The translations under genes were made by a program, and so were the position numbers. The notes beneath the pieces were generated by a model. It was not told the DNA's origin and did no database searches. It saw nothing but the letters and a program-made list of their open reading frames with translations. From assembly GCA_902799045.1 (NCBI GenBank), contig CADBZH010000006.1, forward strand, positions 1 through 53,923: a stretch of DNA of 53,923 nt, given 5' to 3'. This DNA is from an uncultured Eubacteriales bacterium (lineage in GTDB: Bacteria; Bacillota; Clostridia; Christensenellales; Aristaeellaceae). This document shows positions 33,896 through 41,244 of the stretch, piece by piece (positions within the stretch are counted from its first letter, which is position 1; each line of letters opens with the position of its first letter).

Positions 33896-36280
33896 TCACA
33901 GCTGGAAGATGATGATCTCGTTCCGATAGGTCTTGACCGCGGAATCGTAGTATCGCCGCCCGTAGCAGGCGACCTGCACCTTCCCGCCGTCCTTGCGGCG
34001 GATGGCGTGCCTGAGGTAGGCCATGTCGCCCTGGGTGAACTGCCGGTTCACCTGGAGCATGTAGTGGGCGCGATCCTCCTCGGGGATCAGGTCGAACTGG
34101 GTCATGCGGCCCACCGCGTCCCCGCGGGAATAGCCGGTGATCACCTCGAACCGGTCGTCCACCTCGATGATGGTCTCGTTCAGATCCAGCTTGTACCGGC
34201 TGTAGGCGATGGGCACCGTGGCGCCGGTGGCTTCCGCGTTCGCCGGAGGCACGCCGTCGCGCCGTTTCTCCGCCTCCGGGCCGACCTTCTCGCCCCGGGC
34301 GATCTCCGGGTGTTCGTCCAGCAGGCTCAGGAATTCCCCGGCCAGCACCGGGTCAAACTGCGAGCCGGCGTTCACGCGGATCTCCTCCCGGGCCTTCTCC
34401 GGCTTCAAAGCCTTCCGATAGCTGCGGTCGTTCACCATGGCGTCGTAGGCGTCCACGATGGAGATGATCCGCGAAAGGACGGGAATCTCCTCCCCCTTCA
34501 GGCCCTTGGGATAGCCGCGGCCGTCCCAGCGCTCGTGGTGATAGAGGATCATGTCCGCGATGGTACTCAGCTCGTCGGTGGACATGGCGATCTGATAGCC
34601 CTTGTCCGGATGCGTGCGAAGCACCTCCCACTCCTGGTCCGCCAGCTTGCCCGGCTTGTTCAGGATCTCCAGCGGAATGCCGATCTTGCCGATGTCATGC
34701 AGCAGGCACAGAAGCTCCAGCTGGGCCAGCTGCACGTCCGTCAGGCCGATCCTTCTTCCCAGCAGCGCGCCCATCTTCTGGGTCCGGCGCACGTGGTCCT
34801 CCGTGTCGGCGTCCGCCTCCTTCAGGGCGCGGACGAGCGAGGCCAGCGATTGCGAGCGCAGGGAGCCGGAACAGAGCAGCTTCTTGACCTGGATGCCGCG
34901 ATACGCCGTCCTCAGCGCCTCGGAGAGCGTCTGTTTGCCGGTCGTACACATGGCGAAAATGCGCTCTCCGGGGGCTTCGGCGACGATTTCCTCCGCCATG
35001 GCGGCGACGCCCGCCTCGTCCAGGCCCGGGCAGATGGCGATCAGGTAGGCCTCGAATCCGCGAAGCAGCTTCGCGTCCTGCGGCAGCACGCCGCGCATGC
35101 GCTTGGCCAGCGCGCGGATGAGCCTGTCGCCCCGGTCCCGTCCCTGAACGCGGTTGATCTCCCGCAGGCCGATCACGTCAAACACGATCACCGTCGTCGG
35201 CGCGGGATAGTCTGCGGCGTGCCGGTCGGTATAGGCATAGTCCTTGGCGTATTCAAAGCCGGTGGTGAGGTCGGTGTCCCTGGTGATGTCCGTGAAGGCG
35301 TAGAGGCGTCCGATGACGCCGTCGCGCTCATCCTTCAGCGTTCGATAGTCGCAGCGCATCGGCGCGCAGCCCTCGATGTCGCACTGGGCGCTGTAGCGCT
35401 CGGCGTCTTGGGCGGGAAGGCCGATGGCCTCCAGGAACCGGCCGACGGGCATCCCGTTCGCCAGCGGCACGCCCTTCAGGAGCGCCTCCGCGCGATGGTT
35501 GACCATGATCAGCTCGTCCATGTAGTCAAACAGCACGATGCCCTGGTTGACGTTCTCCACCACGGTCTTAGACAGTGAGTTCAGCATGTCGTTGGGCTTG
35601 TAGTCATAGGCCGTCCAGTACATCAGGTATAGGCCGATGCTGTAGCCCAGGGTGGAGCAGTCCACCTTGGTAAAGAAGGAGTCGCGGTCCTGGAACAGGA
35701 AGATGGCGTTGATCAGCACCACCACGCCGATGGCCGCGATGATGAGCAGGTATTGGTTGCGGTACTTCCGGGGCGTGTGCGCGCTCTTGTGAATGAGCAC
35801 GATCAGCGTCACGACGACGAGGAAATAGTTGAACACCAGATGGACGATGTAGGGCGTCTTCATCTGATAGCTGACGCCTACCGGCGACTGAAGCGCAAAG
35901 GTGACGGCCACGCCGGTGAAGAGGTTGGCGATCAGCATCAGGATGTCCAGGCTGGCAAAGATGCGGATCAGATTATTGACGGTCACGCACCCGCGCAGCC
36001 TGTTGATCCCCGTAACCAGGAAGGCATAGTACGCCAGCGACACGAGCATGCAGTCGATGCTGATGAAGGTGATGTTTGAGCACAGGGAGACCAGCGCGGC
36101 ATTGGCGGTGTGCACGCTGCCCAGATAGGCCAGCGTGATGATGCCCGCGAACGCCGCCGACCAGCTCACCACCCGGCCGACCTTGTCCCCTCTCCTGAAG
36201 GCCTTGACCGCAAAGTAAAAATCCACGAGTGACAGCAACAGGGCGATGATCGTATACCCACGGAAATAGATATCAGTCAT
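33896..36280 (-). CDS. 7TM-PAS-GGDEF(degenerate)-HD-GYP-PAS protein, c-di-GMP phosphodiesterase
   Basis: 794 aa from the ATG at 36280, which has GGAGG eight bases upstream. Two earlier ATGs are too close to that site. Residues 1-225 are seven hydrophobic helices like the 7TM sensor found before some histidine kinases. Then come a PAS domain (about 235-330), a degenerate GGDEF domain (RGFEA at about 407-411, where GGDEF would be) and HD-GYP with LLHDIGKIGIP (HD 528-529) and HHERWDGRGYP (581-591). A C-terminal PAS follows (about 690-794). HD-GYP enzymes hydrolyse c-di-GMP. It is the first gene of a unit with the rhamnosidase and aldo/keto reductase. Confidence 0.9.
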   Translation of the reverse strand: MTDIYFRGYTIIALLLSLVDFYFAVKAFRRGDKVGRVVSWSAAFAGIITLAYLGSVHTANAALVSLCSNITFISIDCMLVSLAYYAFLVTGINRLRGCVTVNNLIRIFASLDILMLIANLFTGVAVTFALQSPVGVSYQMKTPYIVHLVFNYFLVVVTLIVLIHKSAHTPRKYRNQYLLIIAAIGVVVLINAIFLFQDRDSFFTKVDCSTLGYSIGLYLMYWTAYDYKPNDMLNSLSKTVVENVNQGIVLFDYMDELIMVNHRAEALLKGVPLANGMPVGRFLEAIGLPAQDAERYSAQCDIEGCAPMRCDYRTLKDERDGVIGRLYAFTDITRDTDLTTGFEYAKDYAYTDRHAADYPAPTTVIVFDVIGLREINRVQGRDRGDRLIRALAKRMRGVLPQDAKLLRGFEAYLIAICPGLDEAGVAAMAEEIVAEAPGERIFAMCTTGKQTLSEALRTAYRGIQVKKLLCSGSLRSQSLASLVRALKEADADTEDHVRRTQKMGALLGRRIGLTDVQLAQLELLCLLHDIGKIGIPLEILNKPGKLADQEWEVLRTHPDKGYQIAMSTDELSTIADMILYHHERWDGRGYPKGLKGEEIPVLSRIISIVDAYDAMVNDRSYRKALKPEKAREEIRVNAGSQFDPVLAGEFLSLLDEHPEIARGEKVGPEAEKRRDGVPPANAEATGATVPIAYSRYKLDLNETIIEVDDRFEVITGYSRGDAVGRMTQFDLIPEEDRAHYMLQVNRQFTQGDMAYLRHAIRRKDGGKVQVACYGRRYYDSAVKTYRNEIIIFQL

Positions 36281-36340
36281 GTCCATGCCCTCCAGTCTTC
36301 GCAATGGAAAAAGTCCTTCATAGCGATGGCCTGCATCTAT

Positions 36341-36369
36341 ACTATAAAGGACTTTGTTATTTTTGTCAA
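36341..36369 (-). promoter_or_regulatory. Promoter of the HD-GYP/rhamnosidase unit
   Basis: Minus strand perfect TTGACA (36369-36364), 17-base spacer, TATAGT (36346-36341), about 60 bases before the start at 36280. An inverted repeat AAAGTCCTT (36310-36318) and AAGGACTTT (36347-36355) places one arm in the spacer and one in the leader. Confidence 0.78.
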
Positions 36370-36442
36370 TTACACAGACTTAATCCATTATAAAATGATG
36401 AGGGAAGCCCTCCTTGTAAAACGCAGTTGGCAGCCAACGCGC

Positions 36443-36471
36443 ACAGATCCTTCGCCGCGCTCAGGATGACA
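36443..36471. repeat. Dispersed palindromic repeat R1, single arm
   Basis: ACAGATCCTTCGCCGCGCTC followed by AGGATGACA. The matching second arm is not present. It lies between the GNAT gene end and the HD-GYP promoter. The rest of 36370-36545 shows no gene. Confidence 0.65.
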
Positions 36472-36545
36472 TAGAAGAATCCTGTACACAGCGTCAACCG
36501 TCTGCATGACGCCGGTGGCGGGACGCACCGCGACGATCCTCTCGA

Positions 36546-36977
36546 TCATTCCACGGTGAATTCCGTCCACTCGATGTGGTTGTACTGCATCACGTCGTCG
36601 GCGCGCTTCATGCCCAGCTTTTCATAGAAAGGCACGGCGCCTTCATGGGCGATGAGATAGACGGCGATGTCCTTCTCCCCGCCCGCCAGCTCGAGCGCAC
36701 GCCGCATCAGCCGCCTGCCGATGCCCTGCCGGAGGCAGCTCCGATCCACGCCCAGGTCGGTGACATACAGCCAATAGGCGAAGTCGGTCAGCCCCAGCAG
36801 CACGCCCATCAGCTGCCCGTCCGCATCCCGCGCCGTGAGGCTGATCGAGGCGTTCTGCAGCAGCCTTGGGATGCGCGCCTCAAAGCGCTCTCTGGGATAC
36901 TGCGCGCCCAGGTCGGTGCGCTTCAGAAAGTCGACGTACGCCTCGGGCGAGAGCCGTTCGCTTGCGATGCGGATCAT
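36546..36977 (-). CDS. GNAT-family N-acetyltransferase
   Basis: 143 aa, one GNAT domain. The acetyl-CoA-binding motif A is LYVTDLGVDRSCLRQGIGRRL (Q/RxxGxG/A form RQGIGR at about 84-89). The C-terminal motif B is VPFYEKLGMKRADDVMQY. It transfers an acetyl group to an amine of unknown identity. It lies 37 bases after the GH5 gene on the same strand with AAGGAGATC before the ATG, so it is likely co-transcribed from the promoter at 38104-38131. Confidence 0.88.
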   Translation of the reverse strand: MIRIASERLSPEAYVDFLKRTDLGAQYPRERFEARIPRLLQNASISLTARDADGQLMGVLLGLTDFAYWLYVTDLGVDRSCLRQGIGRRLMRRALELAGGEKDIAVYLIAHEGAVPFYEKLGMKRADDVMQYNHIEWTEFTVE

Positions 36978-37014
36978 GATTGATCTCCTTATCGTCGGTC
37001 GCTGAAATGCAGTT

Positions 37015-38052
37015 CTATCGGATGATCCCGATCAGCTGCTCCCGCGCGCCGTCGTAGTGGGGGTCGACGAGGCCGAAATCCTTGCGCTTGTAGTTCCACA
37101 TCGCCCGGCCGATGCCGTGCCGCTCGAACACGGCGTTGATGTCCGTCAGCCAGCGCAGCGCCGAATCCACGGGCGCCTGGTCGATCACGCCGTATTCGCC
37201 GCAGTACAGCGGCGCGCCGTTGCGCCCGGCGGCCTCGATGGCCGAAGCGAACAGTGCCTCGAAGAAATCCGGCCCCATGGCGTCCAGCGGCTGGCCCTCG
37301 ATGGCCCCGGCCAGGTCAAAGGAGAGCTGCTTTGAAAGCGCCTGATAGGTCTCCATGTCGCCGGGATACTCAACCTCCAGGTCCCGTGGCATGTTTTCGA
37401 CCCAATAGGCCTTCTGGTGGGTGAACACCATCGGCTCGTAGCAGTGGAAGTTGTACACCACGCGCTCGTCCAGCGGCGGGTTCAAAAGCGGCACGCTCTT
37501 GACGTTGTTGTAGCAGACGCCGCCCACCACAACCCACGCGCGGGGCGCGAATTCCCGGATGGCCTTAATGGTGCGGTCCGCGATGCCGTTCCAGGCGTCC
37601 GCCACCGTGGAGGGCACCACCTCGTTCAACAGCTCGAAGGCCACGAAGTCATATTTTCCGTAGCGCTGCGCGAGGCGTTTCCAGAGGGCGATGAAACGCG
37701 CCTGCAGGGCCTCGTCGTGGAAGAAGATCTCGCGGTCGGCGTTCACCTCCAGCGGGTCGAACGTGTAGCCGAAGGCCTTGTGCAGATCGATCAACAGGTT
37801 GAGCCCCGCGGCCTTGCACCAGCGCACGCTGTCATCGATGTGCCGCATGCCGGCCTCGATGGGCTCGCCGTCCTCGGTCTCGATCCAGTTGTAGTCCACG
37901 GGGACGCGCACGTGGTCCATGCCGATCCCGGCGATGTAACGGATGTCGTCTTCGGTGATGAAGGTATCAAAGTACTCCTCGGTGGTGCCGTCGGCCTGGG
38001 AGAGCCAGCCGCCCAGGTTGAGGCCGTGCCTGTAGCCGGTGAATTCGCGCAT
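37015..38052 (-). CDS. Glycoside hydrolase family 5 (cellulase/glucanase-type), intracellular
   Basis: 345 aa (alpha/beta)8 barrel. The family GH5 acid/base glutamate is in VAFELLNEVVPS and the nucleophile in LYCGEYGVID. MDHVRVPVDYNW and LLIDLHKAFGY are other conserved barrel segments. No signal peptide is present, so it should act on imported oligosaccharides or glucosides. The substrate is not predictable by eye (beta-glucan, mannan or steroid-type glucosides). AGGAGGGAATCGAT precedes the ATG. It is followed by the GNAT gene. A LacI-type palindrome lies between its promoter and start. Confidence 0.9.
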   Translation of the reverse strand: MREFTGYRHGLNLGGWLSQADGTTEEYFDTFITEDDIRYIAGIGMDHVRVPVDYNWIETEDGEPIEAGMRHIDDSVRWCKAAGLNLLIDLHKAFGYTFDPLEVNADREIFFHDEALQARFIALWKRLAQRYGKYDFVAFELLNEVVPSTVADAWNGIADRTIKAIREFAPRAWVVVGGVCYNNVKSVPLLNPPLDERVVYNFHCYEPMVFTHQKAYWVENMPRDLEVEYPGDMETYQALSKQLSFDLAGAIEGQPLDAMGPDFFEALFASAIEAAGRNGAPLYCGEYGVIDQAPVDSALRWLTDINAVFERHGIGRAMWNYKRKDFGLVDPHYDGAREQLIGIIR

Positions 38053-38076
38053 ATCGATTCCCTCCTGATTGATGTT

Positions 38077-38088
38077 TGAAGCGCTTCG
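38077..38088. promoter_or_regulatory. LacI/CcpA-type operator-like palindrome
   Basis: TGAAGCGCTTCG, with GAAGCGCTTC (38078-38087) a perfect palindrome centred on CG. LacI-family operators have this form. It lies in the leader of the GH5 gene between the predicted transcription start (about 38097) and the ATG at 38052, a position suited to repression. Confidence 0.5.
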
Positions 38089-38103
38089 CGGGTTCCTGCC
38101 ATC

Positions 38104-38131
38104 ATTGTACTATAAACGGGCGGTTTGTCAA
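38104..38131 (-). promoter_or_regulatory. Promoter of the GH5-GNAT genes
   Basis: Minus strand perfect TTGACA (38131-38126), 16-base spacer, TACAAT (38109-38104). Confidence 0.65.
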
Positions 38132-38254
38132 GGCGGCAAATGACCCGTTCCGGGGCAGACGCATGCGTGACAATAAGGACCAGGACGCCGATGCTACAGC
38201 GTAACAGCTGATCGTACCCTTTCAGGGAACGACCTCTTCCGATTGTGGAAGGGC

Positions 38255-38283
38255 TTGTCATTTGAAGAAAAACGTTGTATGAT
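38255..38283 (+). promoter_or_regulatory. Promoter of the secreted protein/nitroreductase/asparaginase genes
   Basis: TTGTCA (38255-38260), 17-base spacer, TATGAT (38278-38283), about 40 bases before the ATG at 38323. Confidence 0.65.
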
Positions 38284-38322
38284 AGTGTCAGCTCAGTGAT
38301 CGCAAAGCGAGGGATTCAAGGC

Positions 38323-39087
38323 ATGACGAAGCGATTCTATCGGATGACCGCGTTCGTTGTGACGGCGGCCTGCCTGCTGTTGGGCATCGCCCGCGCGGAG
38401 GAGGCGGACGCCTTCCATGGTCTGTGGGAGGCCGACGGCGTCGAGGTGGAGATCTGGAGCGAGGCGGATGAGACGCGCTGCCGGGCCGTGTTCACCGAAG
38501 CCGACGGGACCGCCGCCGTCTGGGCCTGCGACACCTGCTTTCTCTACGAGGGCGTTCTGCTGTGTCCGAACGTCACGCGCACCCGCGAGCGCTATGACTT
38601 CCTGTGGGATTCGCTCGAGGAGCTGGATTGGTCGCTGAACGATATGAGCGACAGCTCCTTCGCCTTTTCGGGGGAAGCGCTCGTCTTTTCCGACGAGCAC
38701 CTGGCCGCGCCGATCACCCTGACGCGGCTGTCGCTGGACGAGGCCGTCCAGCGCTCGAGCGCCCTGGCCCTCTCGGGCATTTGGACGAGCGACTCCGCCG
38801 AGCTGCAGGTGGAGAATCACGGCGTCTGCTATCTGCTGACCGTCACCGTGCCCGTCGACGATCGAACCAGCCACCGATGGACCTACACCTGCCTCTACGA
38901 CTCCGACGCCCGGCGCATGGATTCTACGGGCGTCTCCCCGCTCACGGTCATCACCTATGAGGAGGACAGCATCTTTGAGGTGGAAGAGGACCGCGACGAG
39001 GGCAGCGCGTCGTTCGTCCTGGAGGACGCGAACCGACTGGTCTGGACGCGGGACGGCGTCGAAACGGCGTTTGTGCGCGCGGAATAA
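38323..39087 (+). CDS. Secreted protein of unknown function
   Basis: 254 aa from the ATG at 38323, giving an N-terminus with basic residues, a hydrophobic core (about 8-21) and cleavage near GIARAEEAD. I do not recognise a family. The mature part is acidic and strand-rich, with two similar stretches, AFHGLWEADGVEVEIWSEAD and LALSGIWTSDSAELQVENHG, which suggests two copies of a lipocalin-like or DUF4488-type beta fold. Only one cysteine pair (CDTC region) is present. It lies upstream of the nitroreductase gene on the same strand with a 35-base gap. An in-frame upstream ATG at 38275 falls inside the promoter. Confidence 0.7.
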   Translation: MTKRFYRMTAFVVTAACLLLGIARAEEADAFHGLWEADGVEVEIWSEADETRCRAVFTEADGTAAVWACDTCFLYEGVLLCPNVTRTRERYDFLWDSLEELDWSLNDMSDSSFAFSGEALVFSDEHLAAPITLTRLSLDEAVQRSSALALSGIWTSDSAELQVENHGVCYLLTVTVPVDDRTSHRWTYTCLYDSDARRMDSTGVSPLTVITYEEDSIFEVEEDRDEGSASFVLEDANRLVWTRDGVETAFVRAE

Positions 39088-39122
39088 GCTGTAGAATCTG
39101 ACCCAGGAACGGAGGAGCATCC

Positions 39123-39710
39123 ATGTTCATTGATCTCGTGAAAGCCAACCGCAGCTACAGGGGCTACGATCACAGCCGAAAGGTCGCGAAGGAGGAGCTT
39201 TTGAAGCTGGTGGAGGCGGCGCGCCTGTGCCCGTCCAGCGTCAACGTGCAGCCCTTCAAGTACTTCCTGGCCTATGCCCCGGATGTCGTCGCGACCGTTC
39301 AGGCCGAGACCCGGTGGGCCAAGGGCCTGCCCGAGCTGACGCTGCCCCACCCCGGCAAGGAGCCCACCGCCTTCATCGTCATCTGCCAGGACACGGCGAT
39401 CCACGAAAACCTGTCCCGGTTCCAGCGGGACGTGGGCATCGTGGCGCAGACCATGCTGCTCGCCGCCGTGGAGATGGGCCTCGGGGGATGCATGATCGGC
39501 AATTTCAACGCCGGCTCCGTGCACGCCGCGCTGGGGCTTGACGAGGCCGTTCGCCCGCTGCTCATCGTCGCCATCGGCAAGCCGGACGAGGAAATCATCC
39601 TCACGGACGTGGTGGACGGCAAGACCGGCTACTATCGCGACGAGCAGGACCGACATTATGTGCCGAAGCGGGCATTGGAGGATATCGTCATTGATGCGCT
39701 CGATCGATAG
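39123..39710 (+). CDS. Nitroreductase-family FMN oxidoreductase
   Basis: 195 aa, usual length. The N-terminus (FIDLVKANRSYRGYD) carries the conserved RSxR-type FMN phosphate site. LVEAARLCPSSVNVQPFKYF and MGLGGCMIGNFN are family signatures. These enzymes use NAD(P)H to reduce nitro groups, quinones or flavins. The natural substrate is unknown. It overlaps the asparaginase gene by 17 bases, so translation is probably coupled. GGAGGAG precedes the ATG. Confidence 0.9.
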   Translation: MFIDLVKANRSYRGYDHSRKVAKEELLKLVEAARLCPSSVNVQPFKYFLAYAPDVVATVQAETRWAKGLPELTLPHPGKEPTAFIVICQDTAIHENLSRFQRDVGIVAQTMLLAAVEMGLGGCMIGNFNAGSVHAALGLDEAVRPLLIVAIGKPDEEIILTDVVDGKTGYYRDEQDRHYVPKRALEDIVIDALDR

Positions 39711-40728
39711 CGAAAGCAAGCGGATCCTGGTGATCTACACCGGCGGGACGATCGGCATGGTGAATACGCCCCAGGGCTATGCGCCCCAAAAGGAGGCGTT
39801 CCACGCGCTGCTGAACTCCCTGCCGGAGCTGCACGCCCGGGCCATGCCGCAATGGGACATCGTGGACATGGAGCCGCTTCTGGATTCGTCCAACATCACC
39901 GTGGTGGAATGGAACGCCATCGGGCGCATGATCGCCGAGCGCTACGACGCCTACGACGGCTTTGTGATCCTGCACGGCACGGACACCATGGCCTACACCG
40001 CCTCCGCGCTCTCGTTCATGCTGAGATACAACAACAAGCCCGTCGTGCTGACGGGCTCGCAGATTCCGCTGTGTGAGATTCGCAACGACGCGCGGGACAA
40101 CCTCATCACCGCGCTGCTGATCGCGGCGGGCGGCATGGTGCACGAGGTGTGCCTGTACTTCGGCGGCAAGCTGCTTCGCGGCAACCGCACCATCAAGTAT
40201 TCCGCGGACGACCTCATCGCCTTTGAATCGCCGAACTATCCGGCCCTGGCAGAGGCGGGCATCGCCATTCGCTACAATCGCGCCGCGCTGCTTCCGCCCT
40301 GCAAGGGCGACTTCTCCCTCCAGCCGCTTGAAAACTTCCCCATCGGCGTCATCAAGGTGTTCCCGGGCATACAGTTCGACCTGTTCGACTCCATCATGAC
40401 GGAGCGCCTGCGCGGCATCGTGATCGAGACCTTCGGCGCCGGCAACATCCCGGGCCACGCGGGTGCCCTGCTGCCCATCATCCGCAGGGCCTCTGAAAAC
40501 GGCACGATCATCATCGTCTGCTCCCAGTGTCCCCACGGAACCGTCTCGCTCGGGGCCTATGAGACTTCCTCCGCGCTGCGAGAGGCCGGCGCCGTCAGCG
40601 GCTACGACATCACCACGGAGGCGGCGGTGGCCAAACTCTACTACCTGTTCAGCCGCGGCCTCTCTTCGGACGCCATACGGACGCGCATGGAGCGGAGCTT
40701 GCGCGGAGAGATCAGCCCGGCGCGCTAG
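39694..40728 (+). CDS. ansA: Type I (cytosolic) L-asparaginase
   Basis: 345 aa from the ATG at 39694. Two catalytic threonine motifs are present: VIYTGGTIGM (about 11-20) and VILHGTDTMAYTASALSFM (about 90-108). There is no signal peptide, which fits the type I cytoplasmic enzyme that converts L-asparagine to aspartate and ammonia. The open frame extends upstream through the nitroreductase gene but that part is the wrong frame of another gene. GGAGG lies 13 bases before the start, somewhat far. It ends five bases before the convergent small membrane protein gene. Confidence 0.9.
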   Translation: MRSIDSESKRILVIYTGGTIGMVNTPQGYAPQKEAFHALLNSLPELHARAMPQWDIVDMEPLLDSSNITVVEWNAIGRMIAERYDAYDGFVILHGTDTMAYTASALSFMLRYNNKPVVLTGSQIPLCEIRNDARDNLITALLIAAGGMVHEVCLYFGGKLLRGNRTIKYSADDLIAFESPNYPALAEAGIAIRYNRAALLPPCKGDFSLQPLENFPIGVIKVFPGIQFDLFDSIMTERLRGIVIETFGAGNIPGHAGALLPIIRRASENGTIIIVCSQCPHGTVSLGAYETSSALREAGAVSGYDITTEAAVAKLYYLFSRGLSSDAIRTRMERSLRGEISPAR

Positions 40729-40733
40729 CGCAA

Positions 40734-41039
40734 TCAGATCAGGCGGATATCCCCCACGAACGGCAGCGGCTCGTCGCTGCCCTTCACGGCGCGGACGATG
40801 CCGACGATCGCCAGGATCAGGACGAACACGCTGAGGATGTCGCCGACCAGCCCGAAGAGGCCGTGGAAGCGGGACAGCGCGTGCGTGACGCTGCCGGCGA
40901 TGGCCAGGATAAAGCCCTGGTTCAGGTGCAGGCGCGAGAGCTGATCTTCCTTGTTGCGGATGATAAAGGCGATGACCCAGCCAATCCAGCTGAAGTAGCT
41001 GAGGATCGCGGCGGCCTTGTCCTTCTTATCGGTATACAT
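40734..41039 (-). CDS. Small membrane protein, DUF4870-like
   Basis: 101 aa from the ATG at 41039 (GGAGGG upstream). Three hydrophobic segments: about 10-24, 38-54 and 60-80. The pattern AAILSYFSWIGWVIAFIIRN, a charged EDQLSRLHLNQG loop and two more helices is typical of DUF4870/TM2-like small membrane proteins of unknown role. It ends with VGDIRLI. It is convergent with the asparaginase gene and has its own promoter at 41088-41115. Confidence 0.75.
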   Translation of the reverse strand: MYTDKKDKAAAILSYFSWIGWVIAFIIRNKEDQLSRLHLNQGFILAIAGSVTHALSRFHGLFGLVGDILSVFVLILAIVGIVRAVKGSDEPLPFVGDIRLI

Positions 41040-41087
41040 GGTTTTTCCCTCCTGTCGAGCCATTGTGTTTCCCCGGTTGACGGATAC

Positions 41088-41115
41088 AGTATAGCATCGC
41101 CAGATGAGACTGCAA
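41088..41115 (-). promoter_or_regulatory. Promoter of the small membrane protein gene
   Basis: Minus strand TTGCAG (41115-41110), 16-base spacer, TATACT (41093-41088). Confidence 0.5.
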
Positions 41116-41140
41116 GTATAAAATCATTAGAAAGTGATGA

Positions 41141-41190
41141 GAAACAGGCGACCCGGCAGGCCGTGTGTATGGCCGCCGGGTCGCGTTTCC
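41141..41190 (-). terminator. Terminator of the 7TM-PAS-GGDEF-EAL gene
   Basis: Long hairpin: GGCGACCCGGCAGGCC (41147-41162) and GGCCGCCGGGTCGC (41171-41184) with an 8-base loop and extra pairing of GAAAC with GTTTC at the base. It lies between the EAL gene end (41245) and the next gene. The tail on the minus strand is only moderately U-rich. Confidence 0.75.
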
Positions 41191-41244
41191 TGTTCGGTTT
41201 GCTCCTCTGGAATGTGTTTCAGGCGCCGCATGAGGCCCATTCAC

